Shown piece by piece: positions 8,098-17,048 of a DNA stretch of 64,000 nucleotides. The notes below the pieces were generated by a model, which was given only the letters and a program-made list of their open reading frames with translations, was not told the origin of the DNA and did no database searches. This DNA is from Aliirhizobium wenxiniae (GTDB taxonomy: Bacteria > Pseudomonadota > Alphaproteobacteria > Rhizobiales > Rhizobiaceae), in the NCBI RefSeq assembly GCF_019511445.1, contig NZ_JAEUAN010000011.1, positions 62,001 to 126,000 on the forward strand, given 5' to 3'. Positions within the stretch are counted from its first letter, which is position 1. Every line of letters begins with the position of its first letter. The translations under genes were made by a program, and so were the position numbers.

Positions 8098-8688
8098 TCA
8101 ATCCTGCGAGAGGGCTTCGTCGAGAAAGTCCAGCCGGTCCTGCCCCCAATAGAGCACGTCCTTGTAGACCCAGGTCGGTGTGCCGAAGACGCCGCGTTTT
8201 CCCGCTTCTTCATGGCTGTCGAGCCAGGCCTGCATGATTTCCGGCTGGTCTTCCATCGCCTGCAGTTTTGCGCCGTCGAGACCGAGGCGGTTGGCGACAT
8301 CGATACGCACGTCCGGCTGGGTCACGTCGAGTTCCTCGCTCCAGAGCGCGTGAAGCAGGGCGTGGCTGAGTTCGAGCGCCGGCAGGCCGAGCCTGTCGGC
8401 GGCGATCACCATGCGGGCGGAAAACTCGTTATTGGTCGGGTAGTGCTTCGGCTTGAGCACCAGCGGCATGTTGAGCCGCTTACGCCAGCGATCGAGTTCG
8501 ACCGCGTGGTAATCCTGCCGCGGCTGCGGGCGCGAGCGAAGCGGCACGCCGCCGTTTTCGGTGACGATGCGCGTCGGGCGGACGACAACGTCGAGATCGT
8601 GCTTTTCGATCAGTGCCTTGAACTGCGGCCAGCCGAGATAGGCCCACGGCGAACTGAGGGCGTGATAATAATAGACTGTCTTGCGCAT
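8098..8688 (-). CDS. DsbA-superfamily protein, 2-hydroxychromene-2-carboxylate isomerase-like
   Basis: The 196-residue protein has the thioredoxin-fold/GST-kappa layout of HCCA isomerases. The N-terminal SSPWAYLG (12-19) replaces the CxxC of DsbA with the serine that binds glutathione in this family. FGTPTWVYKD near residue 170 is the conserved cis-proline segment. These enzymes isomerise or dehalogenate aromatic or other intermediates using glutathione. The start at 8688 is chosen because the family begins with KTVYYYH; the frame extends 18 further codons. It is tightly linked to the upstream flavin monooxygenase gene (8-base gap). Confidence 0.82.
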   Translation of the reverse strand: MRKTVYYYHALSSPWAYLGWPQFKALIEKHDLDVVVRPTRIVTENGGVPLRSRPQPRQDYHAVELDRWRKRLNMPLVLKPKHYPTNNEFSARMVIAADRLGLPALELSHALLHALWSEELDVTQPDVRIDVANRLGLDGAKLQAMEDQPEIMQAWLDSHEEAGKRGVFGTPTWVYKDVLYWGQDRLDFLDEALSQD

Positions 8689-8696
8689 AAAAATCC

Positions 8697-10178
8697 TCAA
8701 GCTGTCTTCTGTTCGGGGAGATCGGCGTCGGCATCGACCCATTCGGAACCGTCGAGTTCCGGCTTTTCATAAGCCAGCAGGGCTTCCCAGTGGTAGTCGA
8801 TATCGTCGATGAACAGGCCGGCGGAAACCCCGCGGGCAAGCCATTGGGCGCCTTCGCTGATCGCCGGGATATCGCCGCTGACCTTGCCGAGGCTCATCGT
8901 CGCGCCGTAGTTGAAGCAGTGGATGTTTTTCAGCCAGGGCGCCTTGCCCGGCGTCTTTTCGGTGAAGGAGAAATCGTCCTCCAACCAGGGGAAACGGCCA
9001 AGGCTCGGGTTCGCTTCGTCGGCGGGCGGCGTGATGCGGTCTTCCCAGCAGGCGATCTGATCCTTGTAGGGTTCAAGCTCGCTGCGGGCCAAAGGATCGA
9101 CGGTAAAGCCGGTGCCGAGGATGACGAAATCGGTGCGGAAGATGCGGCCGTTCGTGGTGGTGATGACCACTTCATCACCTTCTTCCTTCATCGAGGCGAT
9201 GCCGCAATCGAAGTGGAAGAAGGCGTTCGCATGGCGGCTGACGCGCAAGGTCGAGCCATGCGGGGCAGGAGTCTGCTGCCGCGTCGAATAATCCATCAGG
9301 CGCCAGCGCCATTTCGGATCGATTTTTGGAAAGCCAGCCGTGACGCCGTAGGAGCCGATGCCCATCAGCTTGTTGATCGTCGGCATCTTCTTGCGGCGGG
9401 CCAGAAGTCGGACTTCACCGGCACCGGCTTCGAGCGCTTCAGCCGCGTTGTCTACGGCAGACGCACCGACGCCGATAACGACGACGCGCTTACCCTTGAG
9501 AGCGGTGAAATCGACCTCGTCGGCTGAATGCGCCCAACTCCTGCCGCGCTCAATGCCTTCGACGAAACCAGGAATTTCGGCGGCACCCAGGCCATCGCGG
9601 CCGGTTGCCATGACGAGCTTGCGGGTAAGGATCGGTTCCTCGGCGCCGCCGGCGATTTCAAGCTCCAGCAGACCGTCCTCGCGCGGGACGATGCGGGTGA
9701 CATTGATGCCGTTTTCGACCGGGATGGAGAGGACGTCACGGTACCAGTCGAGATAATCCATCCACATCGGACGGGGAATACGGTAAAGTTCTTCCCACTT
9801 GGTGATGCCGAAAAGTGCTGTGTACCAGGCACGGAAGGTGAGCGACGCCATGCCGGCGGCTGGGCCGAGAAGGGTTTTCGGCGAGCGCAGAGTTTCCATG
9901 CGGGCGAAGGTTTTCCACGGTCCCTCGCGGCCCTTCGGCGCCTTGTCGATGATCCTGACATTGCGGATGCCGACGCGGGACAGCGCGAACCAGCCGACCA
10001 GACCGCACATGCCCGCACCGATAATGACCACGTCGCTGACCGGCTTGCCATCGACCTTGGCCGAAGCGGGCGACCAGTTGGCGGGTGGATAGTTTAGATA
10101 TTCGAGGTCCTGCGTAACGCGGGCGTTGAGATCTGAAAGCTTGGGATCGTTGAAACTGCGGATCGGTTCGGGACTCAT
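8697..10178 (-). CDS. FAD/NAD(P)H-dependent monooxygenase (FMO/BVMO-like)
   Basis: The 493-residue flavoprotein has a first Rossmann motif GAGMCG (54-59) for FAD and a second GVGASA (about 228) for NADPH. This is the arrangement of flavin-containing and Baeyer-Villiger monooxygenases. The strict BVMO fingerprint FxGxxxHxxxW is not evident; RSWAHSADEVDF occupies that area. It would oxygenate a heteroatom or carbonyl of the imported compound. It follows the transporter ATPase gene by 86 bases and is followed within 8 bases by the HCCA-isomerase-like gene. Substrate unknown. Confidence 0.82.
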   Translation of the reverse strand: MSPEPIRSFNDPKLSDLNARVTQDLEYLNYPPANWSPASAKVDGKPVSDVVIIGAGMCGLVGWFALSRVGIRNVRIIDKAPKGREGPWKTFARMETLRSPKTLLGPAAGMASLTFRAWYTALFGITKWEELYRIPRPMWMDYLDWYRDVLSIPVENGINVTRIVPREDGLLELEIAGGAEEPILTRKLVMATGRDGLGAAEIPGFVEGIERGRSWAHSADEVDFTALKGKRVVVIGVGASAVDNAAEALEAGAGEVRLLARRKKMPTINKLMGIGSYGVTAGFPKIDPKWRWRLMDYSTRQQTPAPHGSTLRVSRHANAFFHFDCGIASMKEEGDEVVITTTNGRIFRTDFVILGTGFTVDPLARSELEPYKDQIACWEDRITPPADEANPSLGRFPWLEDDFSFTEKTPGKAPWLKNIHCFNYGATMSLGKVSGDIPAISEGAQWLARGVSAGLFIDDIDYHWEALLAYEKPELDGSEWVDADADLPEQKTA

Positions 10179-10264
10179 GGGTCAGGTCCTGTTCGGTTCA
10201 AATATTCAGTAATGCCGGCCGCGACAGGCGGCCGGGCAAGATGCCGGAAAAGCCGGCGGGATGG

Positions 10265-11335
10265 TCAGTCGGCCAGTACCACGGCGTCGCTTTCGCGCCA
10301 TGTCAACCAGACGTCATCGCCCGTGACGGCAGACAGCGCCACCGGATCGAGCTGGGCGACGAGCGACTGGCCATTCGCGAGGCTGACGGTCAGGGATGTA
10401 TGATCGCCCTTGAAGATGCTCTGCGTGATACGCCCGGAAACGGCGATTGTGTTGGTCGGCTTTTGCGACAGCACCGAAATGGCTTCCGGGCGCAGTGCCG
10501 CAGCAACCGTGCTGCCGACAGCCGGGTTGTGGCCGTTGAGATTGGCATGGACGACGCTGTCGTTCCATTCGATGGCCGCCAGACCGCCATCGACGGCTTT
10601 CAGCTTGCCCTCGATGAAATTCGTCTCGCCGATGAAGTTGGCGACGAAGCGGCTGCGCGGCTTGGCGTAGAGTGTGTGGGGATCGCCCATCTGCTCGATG
10701 CGGCCGGCATTCATGACGACGACGACATCCGACATGGTGAGCGCTTCTTCCTGGTCGTGGGTGACGAAGATGAAGGTCTTGCCGGTGGTCTTCTGGATCG
10801 ATTTCAGCTCGATCTGCATCTGCTGGCGCAGTTTTGCGTCGAGCGCGGAGAGCGGCTCGTCGAGCAGAAGCACGTTCGGATTAGGGGCGAGCGCACGCAT
10901 CAGCGCGACACGCTGGCGCTGGCCGCCGGACAGCTGGCCCGGCATGCGCTCGGCGAAATCGGTGAGCTTGACCAGAGACAGAAGCTCCATCGTGCGCTTG
11001 TGGATCGCATCCGACGCCATGCCCTTCAGTTCAAGGCCGAAGGCGACGTTACGACGGACGTTCAGATGCGGAAAGAGCGCATAGTCCTGGAAGACGATGT
11101 TGACGTTGCGCTTGTTGGGCGGAAGCCGGCTGATCTCCTGGCCGTCGAGAAAGATCTCGCCGGAGGTCGGCGTCTCGAAGCCGCCGAGCATGCGCAGCGT
11201 CGTCGACTTGCCGCAGCCGGAGGGGCCGAGAAGCGTGACGAACTGGCCGGGTTCGATGGCGAGATCGAGATTGTCGACGGCGAGCGAGGAGCCGTAATAT
11301 TTGTTGACGTTACGGAAATGGACAACTGGCTGCAT
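10265..11335 (-). CDS. ABC transporter ATP-binding protein, PotA-like
   Basis: The 356-residue ATPase has Walker A GPSGCGKST (37-45), signature LSGGQ (135-139), Walker B LLLDEP (156-161) and a C-terminal TOBE region, the layout of importers for polyamines, iron or similar solutes. The start at 11335 begins MQPVVHFRNVNKYY; the frame is open further upstream but would overlap the permease gene. It lies two bases after the permease stop. With the two permeases and the periplasmic protein it forms a complete importer, the probable entry route for the operon's substrate. Confidence 0.92.
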   Translation of the reverse strand: MQPVVHFRNVNKYYGSSLAVDNLDLAIEPGQFVTLLGPSGCGKSTTLRMLGGFETPTSGEIFLDGQEISRLPPNKRNVNIVFQDYALFPHLNVRRNVAFGLELKGMASDAIHKRTMELLSLVKLTDFAERMPGQLSGGQRQRVALMRALAPNPNVLLLDEPLSALDAKLRQQMQIELKSIQKTTGKTFIFVTHDQEEALTMSDVVVVMNAGRIEQMGDPHTLYAKPRSRFVANFIGETNFIEGKLKAVDGGLAAIEWNDSVVHANLNGHNPAVGSTVAAALRPEAISVLSQKPTNTIAVSGRITQSIFKGDHTSLTVSLANGQSLVAQLDPVALSAVTGDDVWLTWRESDAVVLAD

Positions 11336-11337
11336 GG

Positions 11338-12132
11338 TTATCTGGTCCTCGAACGGCGGGTGAGATGTTCGGCATAAAGCCCGACGGCTGCGGTCACGAT
11401 CAGCACGAGGGTCGCCATGGCGTTGATTTCGGGTGACATGCCGCCCTGCACCTTGGCGAAGATCAGCATGGGAAGGGTGGTCTGGTAGCCGCCCAGGAAG
11501 AAGGTGCGGACGAAATCGTCGATACTGGTCAGCACGCAAAAGACCATGCCGCCTGCGAGCGCCGGTGCAAGATAAGGCAGCGTCACGCGCATGAAGGCGA
11601 CAAAACTGTCGGCGCCGAGATCGCGGGCCGCATCAACGAGATTGTTCGGCATCGAGCGCAGCCTGGTCAAAACCATGATAACGACGAAGGGCACGGCGTG
11701 GACGGTATGGCCGAGAATGATCGCGCCGGTGCCGGTCGGGATATCCAGAACACGGATGAAGATGCGCATCGAGATGGCGTTGATCAGGCCGGGCACGACC
11801 GCCGGAAGACATGCGAGCGCGAAGATGACGGACCGGGCGATCATGCCTTCGGTGGTGATCAGGAGCGCGATCCAGACGCCGACGATCGTCGCAAACATCG
11901 TTGTCATCAGGGCGATGAAGATCGAATAGGCGCAGGCTTCGAGGAACTGCTTGTCCTGCAGCACCTGCGCATACCACTTGAGCGTCCACTTATCGATCGG
12001 GAAGGCGACGAAATTGGCGTCCTTGAAGGAGATCGCCATCATCAGCGCCAGCGGTAGAAGCAGATAGATCACGAACAGCCAGTAGGAGGCCTGCAGCGCG
12101 GTTTTGGGGAAGTCGGAAAAATACGAGCGCAT
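11338..12132 (-). CDS. ABC transporter permease, PotC-like
   Basis: The 264-residue inner-membrane protein has six hydrophobic helices and the EAA-type loop LVDAARDLGADSFVAFMRVTL that contacts the ATPase. It begins with a typical short cytoplasmic N-terminus and helix (YWLFVIYLLLPLALMMAISF). It is separated from the partner permease by 11 bases and from the ATPase by two, so all three are co-translated. The subclass resembles spermidine/putrescine PotC; the true ligand is not determined by this similarity. Confidence 0.9.
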   Translation of the reverse strand: MRSYFSDFPKTALQASYWLFVIYLLLPLALMMAISFKDANFVAFPIDKWTLKWYAQVLQDKQFLEACAYSIFIALMTTMFATIVGVWIALLITTEGMIARSVIFALACLPAVVPGLINAISMRIFIRVLDIPTGTGAIILGHTVHAVPFVVIMVLTRLRSMPNNLVDAARDLGADSFVAFMRVTLPYLAPALAGGMVFCVLTSIDDFVRTFFLGGYQTTLPMLIFAKVQGGMSPEINAMATLVLIVTAAVGLYAEHLTRRSRTR

Positions 12133-12143
12133 GGGTCAGATCC

Positions 12144-13127
12144 TCACATCAGCTTGACGGTACGGCCGCCGACGACACGCATGAATAGACCAACGGTCGA
12201 CAGCGAAACGGCAAGCATCAGGATTGAGAAGGCGGCACCTTCCGGCCATTTGTCGCTGGAGCCGTGGAACAGGCTGGCGATGATTTCCGGGAAGATCGTC
12301 GAATTCGGCCCGCCTAGCAGAAGCGGGGCGGCAAAAACACCGATCGAGGTGAGATAGACGAGGCTGCAGCCGGAGATGATGCCGTCCTTGGAGAGCGGCA
12401 GGATGACCCGGCGGAAACGAGCCCAGGGGCCTGCCCCGAGATCGGCTGCGGCATCGACGAGCGAGGTGGGGATCTTTTCGATCGCCGAATAGAGCGGCAG
12501 GAGCATGAACAGCGAAATCAGGTAGATGACGCCGAAGCTCAGCGAGAAATAGTTGTAGAGCATGATGATCGGGCGATCGATGAAGCCGATCTCGCGCAGG
12601 AAGACGTTTACCGCGCCGCGGTTTGCCAGGAACATGATCACCGAGAAGGTGCGGATCAGCTCACCGGCCCAGAAGGGTGTCAAAAGCAGAAGGAGCGCGC
12701 GCGTGCGGTTTTCCGGCTTGACCACTTTTGCGACGTAATAGGCGACCGGATAGACGACTATCAGTGTCGTGGCGGTGACGCAGACGGCGAAGACGATGCT
12801 GCGCAGGAAGGGCATGAAATAGAGCGGTTCCTGGAAGAACAGCCGGTAATTGTCGAGCGTGTAGACCGTGCCGCCCGGGGCAGGCGGATAATTGTCCATG
12901 ATGCTGATGCGCGCCATCTGGTAGATCGGGCCGATATGGAGCGTGACGATCCAGATGAGCGGAATTGCCAGAAGCAGCACGAGGCGGGCCATGCGGCTGT
13001 TGGCAATCAGGCCGATCGTTGCGGCGTAAATCGGCGAATTCGCCAGCTTGCCGATCCATCCGGCATAGGACGGGCCGGCCCTTGGAGACACTTTCGCGGT
13101 ATCGGTCATACTACTGTCGACCATCAT
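12144..13127 (-). CDS. ABC transporter permease, PotB-like
   Basis: The 327-residue protein is longer than its partner because of an N-terminal cytoplasmic extension of about 45 residues before the first helix (LVLLLAIPLIWIVTLHIGPI). The EAA loop LVDAAADLGAGPWARFRRVIL is present. Two adjacent ATG codons mark the start, preceded by GGGAA. It is separated from the solute-binding-protein gene by 91 bases that hold a strong hairpin, which probably lowers expression of the membrane and ATPase genes relative to the binding protein. Confidence 0.9.
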   Translation of the reverse strand: MMVDSSMTDTAKVSPRAGPSYAGWIGKLANSPIYAATIGLIANSRMARLVLLLAIPLIWIVTLHIGPIYQMARISIMDNYPPAPGGTVYTLDNYRLFFQEPLYFMPFLRSIVFAVCVTATTLIVVYPVAYYVAKVVKPENRTRALLLLLTPFWAGELIRTFSVIMFLANRGAVNVFLREIGFIDRPIIMLYNYFSLSFGVIYLISLFMLLPLYSAIEKIPTSLVDAAADLGAGPWARFRRVILPLSKDGIISGCSLVYLTSIGVFAAPLLLGGPNSTIFPEIIASLFHGSSDKWPEGAAFSILMLAVSLSTVGLFMRVVGGRTVKLM

Positions 13128-13168
13128 TACGTTCCCATTCGTCTTTTTGCTTATGACTGCAGTTCCGA

Positions 13169-13198
13169 GCGGCCGATCTGGGTTGCAGGATCGGCCGC
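13169..13198 (-). other. Intercistronic hairpin after solute-binding-protein gene
   Basis: GCGGCCGATC (13169-13178) pairs perfectly with GATCGGCCGC (13189-13198) around a 10-base loop. No T-run follows on the minus strand, so it is more likely an mRNA-stabilising or attenuating stem than a full terminator. Confidence 0.7.
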
Positions 13199-13218
13199 CG
13201 GCATTACGGATGGGCGGC

Positions 13219-14319
13219 TTAGCCGGCCTTAACTTCGGCGGTTGCCTTGTCGATCATGTCGTTCTTCATCTTGCGGTTGACCGAGCTGAAGAACTGGATG
13301 CGCTGCATCTGTTCATCGGGAAGCGTCATGGCGGCGCGTTCCTTATCGTTCAGCACCGTGTCGACGCCGGCGAAGGCCGAGGCGAAGCCGGACTGGCGGG
13401 TCATCGCTGCACCGATTTCCGGCGATGCCAGCATGGCGTTGAGGAACTGGTAGGCGGCATCCGCATTCGGCGCGTTGTTGACGACGTTGAACGAATAGAG
13501 GAAGCCGTAGGTGCCTTCCTTCGGGATGGACAGCTCGATCGGGTGGCCGTCCATGATCAGCTTGGCGGCAGGACCCGACCATGCCTGCGCGACATAGATG
13601 TCCTCGTTGACGAACATCTGCTGCACTTCGGAACCGGCATCGTAATATTTGCGGACCTGGCCCTTTTGCGCGATCAGGTAGTCGCGCGCCTTGTTGGTGG
13701 CTTCCTGGGCGATTGCGTCCTTGCCTTCATAGGTGACGTAGTCGCCGTCGCTGCCCTGATAACGCATGACGATCGAGAGGAAGTCGGAAACGATGTAGGA
13801 GGTCAGCTCCTTGTATTCGGGGTCGAACATGATTTCCCAGCTGTCCGCCGCCTTGGTGTATTCGGTGTTGCGCACCAAGCCTTCGAATCCAGCCAGAAGC
13901 GGCACGCCATAGGTCTTGCCGTCGATAGTCAGCTGCGGCGCGCCGGCATAGGCAGGCGCGAGCTTGTTCCAGTTGCCGATCCGGCCGGTGTCTAGCGGAG
14001 ACAAGAGGTTGGAGGTGATGAATTGCGACAGGCGGTGGCCGGTGACGGTGACGATGTCGGTGGACGGCGCGTTGCCTTCGGCGGCCAGCAGATTGTACTG
14101 CTTGCCCTGGTCGTCGGTGAGGCGGATGCGAACTTCGATCCCTGTGTCCTTCTGGAACTGGTCGATGAAGGACTGCGGCACGAACTTGTCGTAGGTGGTG
14201 ATGTTGACCACCTTGCTCTGCGCCATGGCAGGGCGGATGATCGACGGTGCAGCCAGGATGCCGGTCCCAGCGGCCAGCATCTTGAGCGTCGAACGGCGTG
14301 TCTGTGTGAAGTCTCGCAT
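13219..14319 (-). CDS. ABC transporter substrate-binding protein, PotD-like, Tat signal
   Basis: The 366-residue periplasmic protein has an N-terminal twin-arginine signal (RRSTLK at 8-13, hydrophobic core, cleavage near MAQS). The mature part has the extracellular-solute-binding fold seen in PotD-like proteins (YDKFVPQSFIDQFQKDTGIEV). Export by Tat means it folds in the cytoplasm. The start is preceded by GGAG at good spacing. It lies 60 bases after the racemase gene and before the hairpin at 13169. The ligand is likely the amino-acid-derived compound used by the operon rather than a simple polyamine. Confidence 0.9.
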   Translation of the reverse strand: MRDFTQTRRSTLKMLAAGTGILAAPSIIRPAMAQSKVVNITTYDKFVPQSFIDQFQKDTGIEVRIRLTDDQGKQYNLLAAEGNAPSTDIVTVTGHRLSQFITSNLLSPLDTGRIGNWNKLAPAYAGAPQLTIDGKTYGVPLLAGFEGLVRNTEYTKAADSWEIMFDPEYKELTSYIVSDFLSIVMRYQGSDGDYVTYEGKDAIAQEATNKARDYLIAQKGQVRKYYDAGSEVQQMFVNEDIYVAQAWSGPAAKLIMDGHPIELSIPKEGTYGFLYSFNVVNNAPNADAAYQFLNAMLASPEIGAAMTRQSGFASAFAGVDTVLNDKERAAMTLPDEQMQRIQFFSSVNRKMKNDMIDKATAEVKAG

Positions 14320-14379
14320 GTCAGTCTCCTTACTTTCCTGTCCGGGTTCCCCTAGGCATTGCAGACTTCACACCCCCAG

Positions 14380-15120
14380 CTAGTGTATTGGCGCTGCCAG
14401 CCCTGTTTCCGCCTTGGCCGCTCGGGCCGCCGCAAGAGATATGTCGACTGCGGCATCCGCATGCAGCAGGGTCGAATCGAATGTCGGAATGTCGAAATCG
14501 TCGGCGCTCACCAACAAGCCGATCTCGGTGCAGCCAAGGATGACGCTGTCGGCACCGGCCGCCTTGCCCTTGGCGACGATATCGAGATAGCGCTGATGCG
14601 AGGCGCTCTTGACTATGCCGCAGCACAATTCGCCGAAAATGATGTCGTGGACGTCCTGCCGGTCTTCCGCATCGGGGATCAGAACTTCCAGGCCGAACTT
14701 GTCTTCCACCCGGCGACGGTAGAAATCCTGTTCCATCGTGTAGCGCGTGGCCAGAAGCAGCGGCCGCTTGCAGCCGGCGGCCGTCACGGCCTCGCCGGTT
14801 ACGTCGGCAATATGCAGCAGCGGCACGTCGACGGAGTTCTGCACGTCGTCCGCCAGAAGATGCATCGTGTTGGTGCAGATCAGGATCATGTCCGCGCCAG
14901 CCTGCTCCAGATCTCTCGCAACCTTGCTCAATTCGCCTGCCGCCTGTTCCCAGGCCCCCAGTTTTTGAAGGGTTACGATATCCTGAAAATTGACGGAACG
15001 CATTACCACGTCCGCAGAATTTAGCCCTCCGAGCCGTTCGCGCACCTGCTCGTTGACGCGACGGTAATAGACAGCCGTGCTTTCCCAGCTCATGCCGCCG
15101 ATCAAACCAATCCTTTTCAT
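14380..15120 (-). CDS. Aspartate/glutamate racemase family protein
   Basis: The 246-residue protein has the cofactor-independent two-cysteine racemase signatures: C82 in ICTNTMH and C197 in GCTEIGLL, plus the N-terminal GLIGGMSWEST of the YgeA/RacX branch. This branch has broad amino-acid racemase activity. The start at 15120 follows GGTGG at close spacing; an ATG 12 bases earlier lacks a ribosome site. It is the first gene of the ten-gene minus-strand operon and is divergent from an Lrp-type regulator, so it probably sets the stereochemistry of an imported or released amino acid. Confidence 0.88.
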   Translation of the reverse strand: MKRIGLIGGMSWESTAVYYRRVNEQVRERLGGLNSADVVMRSVNFQDIVTLQKLGAWEQAAGELSKVARDLEQAGADMILICTNTMHLLADDVQNSVDVPLLHIADVTGEAVTAAGCKRPLLLATRYTMEQDFYRRRVEDKFGLEVLIPDAEDRQDVHDIIFGELCCGIVKSASHQRYLDIVAKGKAAGADSVILGCTEIGLLVSADDFDIPTFDSTLLHADAAVDISLAAARAAKAETGLAAPIH

Positions 15121-15456
15121 CTTTCCACCCATACGGTTGTTGTGTTTGGAAAGAGGGTAGACAAACGGGCATGGAGACGGATTGCTTTTTTTGACAATGA
15201 TCTGATTAATATTGCAATGTCATCCTAGTAAATGGCGAATCTGATAGGATGATTTGACAGAATTGCTGGATCGTTTAAATTTTGATCATCGCTGCATGGA
15301 TTTTGGGCGGATTTCCGTCCGCCGAGAGGGTGGGGTGCGCGCAAAATATCGCTTGATACGCTGCTGCGCGAACAACTGCCGCCTATTGCTGCCGCGATTG
15401 ATGGAAAAAAATTCTCACGCAAACTTGTCAAAGCGCAATTTTATCCCGGAGCTGTC
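15121..15456. promoter_or_regulatory. Divergent control region of the racemase operon and lrp-like gene
   Basis: The 336-base AT-rich gap must hold both divergent promoters. TCATCCTA (15220-15227) and TAGGATGA (15245-15252) form a perfect 8-base inverted repeat around a 17-base spacer, a plausible Lrp/AsnC operator located about 100 bases before the racemase start. No small gene is convincing here. Confidence 0.5.
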
Positions 15457-15918
15457 ATGTTTGACCAAATCGACCGGAAGATCATCGAGATCCTCCAGCA
15501 GAATGCCGAAAAATCGGTTGTCGAGATCGCCGAGGAAGTGGGCCTGTCGCACACGCCCTGCTGGCGCCGGATCAAGCGCATGGAGGATGTCGGGCTTATC
15601 CGCTCCAAGGTGGCGCTGATCGACCGGCGCATGGCAAATGTGCCGATGACGATCTTCATCTCTGTCAAGGTACCGCGCCACACGACTACCTGGCTCGACG
15701 ATTTCCGCAAGGAGATCAAGGAAATCCCGGAAATTCTCGAGGCCTATCGGCTGACCGGCGATGCCGACTATCTGCTGCGCGTCGTGGTGCCGGATATCGA
15801 TGTCTATGACCAGGTCTATAAGAACCTGATCAGCCGGCTGGAATTCTCCGACCTGAGTTCTTCCATCGCCATGGAGGAAATGAAGTTTACAACGGCGCTG
15901 CCGACCAAATACATGTAA
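15457..15918 (+). CDS. Lrp/AsnC family transcriptional regulator
   Basis: The 153-residue protein has the standard Lrp layout: an N-terminal helix-turn-helix (VVEIAEEVGLSHTPCWRRIKRM, about 20-42) and a C-terminal RAM/AsnC ligand-binding domain (about 65-145, with LTGDADYLLRVVV). Lrp-type regulators sense amino acids. It is divergent from the racemase operon and lies 47 bases before the opine-dehydrogenase-family gene on the same strand, so it probably controls both arms of the system in response to an amino acid. Confidence 0.92.
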   Translation: MFDQIDRKIIEILQQNAEKSVVEIAEEVGLSHTPCWRRIKRMEDVGLIRSKVALIDRRMANVPMTIFISVKVPRHTTTWLDDFRKEIKEIPEILEAYRLTGDADYLLRVVVPDIDVYDQVYKNLISRLEFSDLSSSIAMEEMKFTTALPTKYM

Positions 15919-15965
15919 CGCCCACCCCTACGTTCTAAAATCGTCTCAATCATCAAGGAGAAACC

Positions 15966-17039
15966 ATGCGCGTCAGTATCCTCGGAGCCGGATCGATCGC
16001 ATTCGGAATGGCCGCCTATCTTGCCAAGGAAGGCCATGACCCCATGCTGTGGTCACCATCCGGAAAGAGCGCGCAGGCGCTGGCCGATGGTGCCGAACTG
16101 ACTGCGAATGGCGCCTTCGACTTCTCCGGCCGGGTGCGTATCGCCGAAGATTGCGAAGAGGCTGTAACCACCGCCGACGTTATCGTCGTTGCCCTGCCGG
16201 GTTACGGCCACAAGGTCGCGTTCGATGCCGCGATCCCGCATCTCAAATCCGGCCAGCCGGTGATTATCTCCTCGCATTGCTCTTTTGGCGCGCTTTATCT
16301 GTCGAAGGGGCTGGCCGCGCGTGGCGTGAAGCTGCCGATCAGCGTCTGGGGCACCACGCTTCTGACAGGCCGGGTGCAGCCGGACATGACAACGGTGAAG
16401 GTGAATACGGTTCGCCAGAAGGTGGATATCGCCACCTTGCCGAAATCCGACATCGATGCGGGGCATGCGCTTTGCACGGAGCTTTTCGGCGATCGTTTCG
16501 TCAAGCGCGATGGCGTGATGGCAATCTCGCTCAGCAATCTCAACCCGCAGAACCATCTGGGCATTGCGCTGCTCAACCTCACCCGCATGGAAAAGGGCGA
16601 GACCTGGGGGCAGGGCGACAACATTACCCCGACCGTCGGCCGCGTCATCGAAACGCTCGACGAGGAGCGTCTTACGATTGCCGCGACGCTCGGCCTGTCC
16701 GTCCGCACCGTGCGCGAACATTTCTCGCTTTCCTTCCATGTGCCGATGGGCAGCGTGTCGGAGATGAACCAGCAGATGCATGCGGAAGGTCGCGGCGGTT
16801 TCGGCCCGACGACGGTCGACAGCCGCTATATCTACGAGGACGTGCCTTTCGGCCTTGTACCGACCTCGCTGCTCGGTCGTCTCGCCGGCAAGCCGACGAT
16901 GCTGCATGATGCGGGGATTGCGATGATGTCGGCCGCGACTGGCCACGACCTGCCGGGACAGAACGATCTTCTGCCGGCGCTCGGCATCGATGCGCTGACG
17001 ATCGATGAGGTCGCAAGGCTTTGCGACGAGGGTTATTGA
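15966..17039 (+). CDS. NAD(P)-dependent octopine/nopaline dehydrogenase family protein
   Basis: The 357-residue protein has an N-terminal Rossmann fold (GAGSIAFG, 7-14) and the C-terminal helical domain of the octopine/nopaline dehydrogenase family, with the conserved NPQNHLG segment near residue 185. Family members join or cleave an amino acid and a keto acid by reductive amination. An AAGGAG ribosome site precedes the start. It shares a likely operon with the Lrp gene and faces a bidirectional terminator. With the racemase, importer and monooxygenase operon opposite, a catabolic role on an opine-like secondary amine is plausible. Direction and substrate are inferred. Confidence 0.82.
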   Translation: MRVSILGAGSIAFGMAAYLAKEGHDPMLWSPSGKSAQALADGAELTANGAFDFSGRVRIAEDCEEAVTTADVIVVALPGYGHKVAFDAAIPHLKSGQPVIISSHCSFGALYLSKGLAARGVKLPISVWGTTLLTGRVQPDMTTVKVNTVRQKVDIATLPKSDIDAGHALCTELFGDRFVKRDGVMAISLSNLNPQNHLGIALLNLTRMEKGETWGQGDNITPTVGRVIETLDEERLTIAATLGLSVRTVREHFSLSFHVPMGSVSEMNQQMHAEGRGGFGPTTVDSRYIYEDVPFGLVPTSLLGRLAGKPTMLHDAGIAMMSAATGHDLPGQNDLLPALGIDALTIDEVARLCDEGY

Positions 17040-17048
17040 TTTAAGCCG

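Noticed and set aside
10265..14319. Calling the importer a dedicated spermidine/putrescine system
   Set aside because: PotABCD-like sequence class covers many solutes. The neighbouring racemase and oxidative genes argue against a simple polyamine role.
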